Origin: Streptococcus sanguinis | GTDB lineage: Bacteria; Bacillota; Bacilli; Lactobacillales; Streptococcaceae | Direction of reading: 5' to 3' | DNA: 64,000 nucleotides | Assembly (NCBI RefSeq): GCF_001078705.1 | Contig: NZ_CDMW01000001.1 | Span: forward strand, 2,039,541 to 2,103,540 | Part shown: in pieces, positions 61,078 through 64,000 of the stretch | Layout of the letters: each line of letters opens with the position of its first letter | Position numbering within the stretch: the first letter of the stretch is position 1 | The notes under the pieces: model-generated | Databases searched by the model: none | The model's input: the letters and a program-made list of their open reading frames with translations, nothing else | What the model was told of the DNA's origin: nothing | Position numbers and translations under genes: made by a program

Positions 61078-61095
61078 TTGACAAATGCTTGTCAA
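61078..61095. repeat. Inverted repeat TTGACAA-ATGC-TTGTCAA
   Basis: Perfect 7-bp arms with a 4-nt centre. The same half-sites form the palindrome upstream of the XRE gene (60331). No T run follows on the minus strand, so it does not act as a terminator for the export operon. Confidence 0.6.
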
Positions 61096-61170
61096 AAAAT
61101 TAAATAATCATTTGTATTTCAAAAATTTATTGGAACTTTTGCCTTTATGCGTTTGTCGTGTCATCATAAA

Positions 61171-61662
61171 TTATTTTTTAAACGCTTCGTATAGTTTTTT
61201 ATAGAACTCTTTCTTTTCTTTTTTTTGATTATTAAACTCTTTTTTGCCGTAATCAAAATTCGCTACTGAAAATCCCTTGCCATCATCAGAAAAAGTGAAG
61301 AATTCTATCCCAATCAATTTATTATTTTTAGCATCTACTACAGTAGTTCCTAAATTATTGTTAAATTGTTTAACTTCTTCTTCACTAACTCCAAATCCCA
61401 TAGCAGTGCCATCTGCAATAATATTTGAAAATACTTCTTCTGAAGATGCTACTTCTTTGACAGATATTAGATAGACAGCATCTTCTGTTTCTACTTGCCT
61501 TATCTTATCCCATCTTTCGGTATCATTCGAAGAGATTGTATAGACTGTTAAATCCACCGAAGGTTTATTGGGATTTTCTTTTTTAATCACTTGTTTGCCA
61601 ATTAAGACGATTGCGAGTATTCCAATGACTAGTAGCAAACTAATATAAATTTTCTTTTTCAT
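61171..61662 (-). CDS. Membrane-anchored accessory protein of the export operon
   Basis: A 163-residue protein with an N-terminal membrane anchor (about 4-22, IYISLLLVIGILAIVLIG) and an outside domain with TERWDKIRQVETEDAVYLISVKEVASSEEVF and a Lys-rich end. No lipobox is seen. I do not recognise the family. It is the third gene of the operon, its start overlapping the ATPase stop codon (ATGA). Adjacent products might be immunity or accessory proteins (inference). Confidence 0.7.
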   Translation of the reverse strand: MKKKIYISLLLVIGILAIVLIGKQVIKKENPNKPSVDLTVYTISSNDTERWDKIRQVETEDAVYLISVKEVASSEEVFSNIIADGTAMGFGVSEEEVKQFNNNLGTTVVDAKNNKLIGIEFFTFSDDGKGFSVANFDYGKKEFNNQKKEKKEFYKKLYEAFKK

Positions 61663-62282
61663 GCCTGACTTCCTATATCTTTTATATCAATGATAACATC
61701 AACTTTACTATATACAGCTGGATCATGCGTTGCTATAATAACATAATTATCCTTGGTTGCTTCACTCAATAATAAGTTGATGATTTCATTCCCAATCTCA
61801 CTATCCAAGGCTCCTGTAGGTTCATCCGCTAAAATAATTTTACGCGGTTTCATTAACATTCTTGCAATAGCTACACGCTGAGCCTGTCCCCCAGACAATT
61901 CATATATTTTATGTTTTAAATAGTCCGTAGAAAGGCCTACTTTTTCAAGTATCTCAGATATAATCTTTTTGTCTTTATTGAGGAGTTTTAAATTATCATA
62001 TACTGTTTTGTTTTCTATCAAAGAATAATTTTGGAATACATACCCAATAGTATTTTTAAAATAGGTTCTTTCTTTTGTTTTCCAAATATCCTGTTTATCA
62101 ACTAACACTTTTCCACTGTCAATTTTTTCTAGCCTTCCTATAATGTTTAGCAAGGTAGTTTTACCTGAACCCGAACCGCCAATCAAGGCGTAGCTTTTTC
62201 CAGCTTCAAAGGTTAAATTTAAATCTGTAAATATTTCTTTTGAGCCATATTTTTTTGTAACATTCACAATTTCAATTGTCAT
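61659..62282 (-). CDS. ABC transporter ATPase, lactococcin-972-type bacteriocin export
   Basis: A 207-residue ATPase: Walker A GGSGSGKTT (about 36), Q-loop VFQNYSLIENKTV, signature LSGGQAQRVAIARML, Walker B KIILADEPTGALD and H-loop THD. It belongs to the MacB-like group that pairs with bacteriocin-associated integral membrane proteins in lactococcin-972 systems. Its start overlaps the stop of the membrane subunit (TAATG). It has GGAGATGA before the ATG. The local G+C is clearly lower than in the flanking core genes, suggesting horizontal gain. Confidence 0.9.
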   Translation of the reverse strand: MTIEIVNVTKKYGSKEIFTDLNLTFEAGKSYALIGGSGSGKTTLLNIIGRLEKIDSGKVLVDKQDIWKTKERTYFKNTIGYVFQNYSLIENKTVYDNLKLLNKDKKIISEILEKVGLSTDYLKHKIYELSGGQAQRVAIARMLMKPRKIILADEPTGALDSEIGNEIINLLLSEATKDNYVIIATHDPAVYSKVDVIIDIKDIGSQA

Positions 62283-64000
62283 TAGTCATCTCCTTTTAGA
62301 ATTTGAGTGTATCTATCAGATAATTTTCTGAAACTTATTATTATTGACATCATTAAAACCGTTAAAGAAGCAAGACCAATATACAATAACTCTATTTGTC
62401 CTGTCATGATAAATGTCAATAAGATAACCATTATAATCGTTATCATAAAATATTTTAGACTTGAAATGGCTATACCTGTTTTCGATAGGCCTAAAATGAT
62501 TTTTTTGACATAGTCATTCTGTTTTAAGGCAACAAACATTTGAGCATATTGATAAATGAGTAGAAATACAATTCCACAAATAATTATTTGCAGTATTTTT
62601 GAAAGGAGAATTTGGTGCTCTAAAGATTGAATATTAAGTTTCACAGTTTGGTAAACCTCGACTGGATTGATTGAAAAATTCAAACTAGCACTCAAATCGT
62701 TGATGTCCTTAATTGCTTCTGGACTAAAAAGTGAGTTATATATGATATTGCTTGCCAAAATAAAATCGTTAGTTTCTACCATTTTATCAGTATCTAATAC
62801 AACCACTATATTACTCTTACTATTTGTCACACTTTCCAAGGGTAGATTATCTTTATTTTCAGGGACACTACTGCCATTTTCATTGAAATAGAAAAATTCT
62901 TGCCCATCAGGAATGACTTGCACCGTAAGATCATCTTTTGTATAGTTTGTACCAGTAAATTGTTCTGCTACAACCGTATTCTCGATTGATGCCTTATTCT
63001 CTTTAAATTTATTAGGAATATAGATGGTTGCTATTTTATTATCTAAAATACGATAGTTTGTTCCATTAACTTTATTTTGTACCTTAGCACCTGTTTGATT
63101 GATATAAACCAGCTCTTTATTAACCTCTGGATTCGTTATCCCATCACTTTTTAATTGCTTAGAAAAATCTTCTGTAACATGAGAAGTTTTCATAAAATCT
63201 GGAACATAGGCTGAAGATGATTTGATATATATAAAATCCAGTTTTTTTAAGGCTTTAGCAATCTCTATATACTTAGCTCCTGAGTCATTTGCTTCTTCTC
63301 CATTAGTAACAGATTCATTTTCAATACCCAAAAACTCTAGTCTTTTCCAATCTTTTACTGCACTCCATGGTTCTAAATGCTTTATCTGTATATTTATCTT
63401 TGATTGACTAGCCTTTGTTTCCCGTAAAAAGATTCCTGAAACAACTATTATGCTAGAAATAACCGCAAGCCATACGATAAAAATGAGGCTGTTTTTGGCC
63501 TTATTTTTTATAATTTCAATAGGCTTTTCAACCTGAATCGTCAGCCAAAATAAAACAAAGGTGATGAGATCAATGATTTGAAAAATTATAAAATTGGTTA
63601 GAAGTAGAGAGAAGAATAACTTGGAACTATAGGTGAAGAGACCACTCCCCAGAAAAGAGCCATAGAAAACCATCAATAAAGCAACTAAAATCAGCTCAAA
63701 AGTAACAGAAATTAAATAATCCTTTTTTAGGTTATACACAGGCAATCCTAAAGAACGTCTTATCGTCCCTTCTTTAATCTTTCTCGCTCTAACAACAAAT
63801 AAAACAACTGATAAGGTTAAGTAAATTGAAATCATTAACAAAAATCTTAAAGAGCCAGTAAATTGTATCATTCCTCCCATATACCAAGGGTAAGCCATAT
63901 ATACTACTTGCAGACCTGTAGACGTAAGTTTTTTTAAATCATTTGAATCTATTTCCCCTAGAGTATAGTACATCCCTGTTATCGGTATAGACTTTAATTG
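62282..64000 (-). CDS. Bacteriocin-associated integral membrane protein, 5' end missing
   Basis: The last 572 codons of a permease that runs off the right edge. The frame is open to the last base, so the start lies outside. At least seven membrane spans are seen: four around the start and after a first loop, and three near the C-terminus (about LLSKILQIIICGIVFLLIYQYAQMF onward). They flank an extracellular region of about 230 residues rich in N, K, S and T. The layout matches the DUF1430/bacteriocin-associated integral membrane family next to lactococcin-972 genes. Family length (about 650-700) suggests only about 100 residues are missing. Confidence 0.85.
   Translation of the reverse strand, partial: QLKSIPITGMYYTLGEIDSNDLKKLTSTGLQVVYMAYPWYMGGMIQFTGSLRFLLMISIYLTLSVVLFVVRARKIKEGTIRRSLGLPVYNLKKDYLISVTFELILVALLMVFYGSFLGSGLFTYSSKLFFSLLLTNFIIFQIIDLITFVLFWLTIQVEKPIEIIKNKAKNSLIFIVWLAVISSIIVVSGIFLRETKASQSKINIQIKHLEPWSAVKDWKRLEFLGIENESVTNGEEANDSGAKYIEIAKALKKLDFIYIKSSSAYVPDFMKTSHVTEDFSKQLKSDGITNPEVNKELVYINQTGAKVQNKVNGTNYRILDNKIATIYIPNKFKENKASIENTVVAEQFTGTNYTKDDLTVQVIPDGQEFFYFNENGSSVPENKDNLPLESVTNSKSNIVVVLDTDKMVETNDFILASNIIYNSLFSPEAIKDINDLSASLNFSINPVEVYQTVKLNIQSLEHQILLSKILQIIICGIVFLLIYQYAQMFVALKQNDYVKKIILGLSKTGIAISSLKYFMITIIMVILLTFIMTGQIELLYIGLASLTVLMMSIIISFRKLSDRYTQILKGDD

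Overview
The window is chromosomal DNA of an oral streptococcus of the mitis/sanguinis type. The evidence is gene content and order: bifunctional gshAB, ctsR-clpC, rpsB-tsf, pbp2a-rpmG-secE-nusG, nrdD-46-residue ORF-acetyltransferase-nrdG, cls-lipoprotein-folC, ireB-ruvX-DUF1292, spxA-recA-cinA, and a Wzx/Wzy polysaccharide locus opening with cpsABCD. Codon use and serine-rich lipoproteins also fit. The species cannot be fixed from the sequence alone; S. sanguinis and its close relatives are my best guess.

Layout. 1-9.2 kb: purA, gshAB, an xpaC-telA pair, an ADP-ribosylglycohydrolase, hslO and dusB. 9.2-14.7 kb: a DUF6287-like lipoprotein, a nadR-pnuC-nrtR NAD-salvage operon, an ECF-transporter S component paired with a DUF4430 lipoprotein, and a DUF4272 gene. 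14.8-22.3 kb: the ctsR-clpC heat-shock operon with its CtsR box, an IS1182-family element sitting inside a duplicated terminator hairpin, rpsB-tsf, and tRNA-Cys. 22.4-28.6 kb: two lipoproteins, nusG, secE, rpmG, pbp2a and an RluA-family pseudouridine synthase. 28.7-44.2 kb: an acyltransferase and then a complete Wzy-dependent polysaccharide operon on the minus strand. 44.4-48.9 kb: the anaerobic ribonucleotide reductase operon, carrying three tandem GNAT acetyltransferases. 49.1-60.2 kb: a large membrane protein with a newly recognised small upstream ORF, cls, a lipoprotein, folC, DUF1292, ruvX, ireB, two DUF1307 lipoproteins, spxA, recA and cinA. 60.5-64 kb: an XRE regulator with membrane segments, and a lactococcin-972-type ABC export operon that runs off the right edge.

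How the genes work together. The polysaccharide locus has regulator/phosphoregulatory genes (cpsABCD), a UDP-HexNAc 4,6-dehydratase, a reductase-like SDR and a short initiating sugar-phosphate transferase. It continues with two GT2 transferases, a LicD-type phosphotransferase next to Wzy, an IspD-like cytidylyltransferase, a second SDR and Wzx. This suggests a 2-acetamido-2,6-dideoxyhexose first sugar and a CDP-activated phospho-substituent. NadR, PnuC and the Nudix regulator form a self-contained nicotinamide riboside/NMN salvage unit.

The most interesting items are not single genes. They are (i) the IS element that duplicated a whole 29-bp terminator palindrome; (ii) three genes (hslO, the RluA-family gene, the acyltransferase) whose extended -10 elements lie only 6-7 nt before the start codon and which have no normally spaced Shine-Dalgarno, predicting leaderless mRNAs; (iii) terminator-like hairpins in the folC and nusG leaders; (iv) competence sigma-X (cin-box) candidates in front of cinA, a 47-residue ORF and a lipoprotein; (v) the acetyltransferase triplication in the nrd operon; (vi) the ECF/DUF4430 pair; and (vii) the XRE/ABC bacteriocin-export region with repeated TTGACAA/TTGTCAA inverted repeats. 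No CRISPR array, prophage or rRNA was seen.
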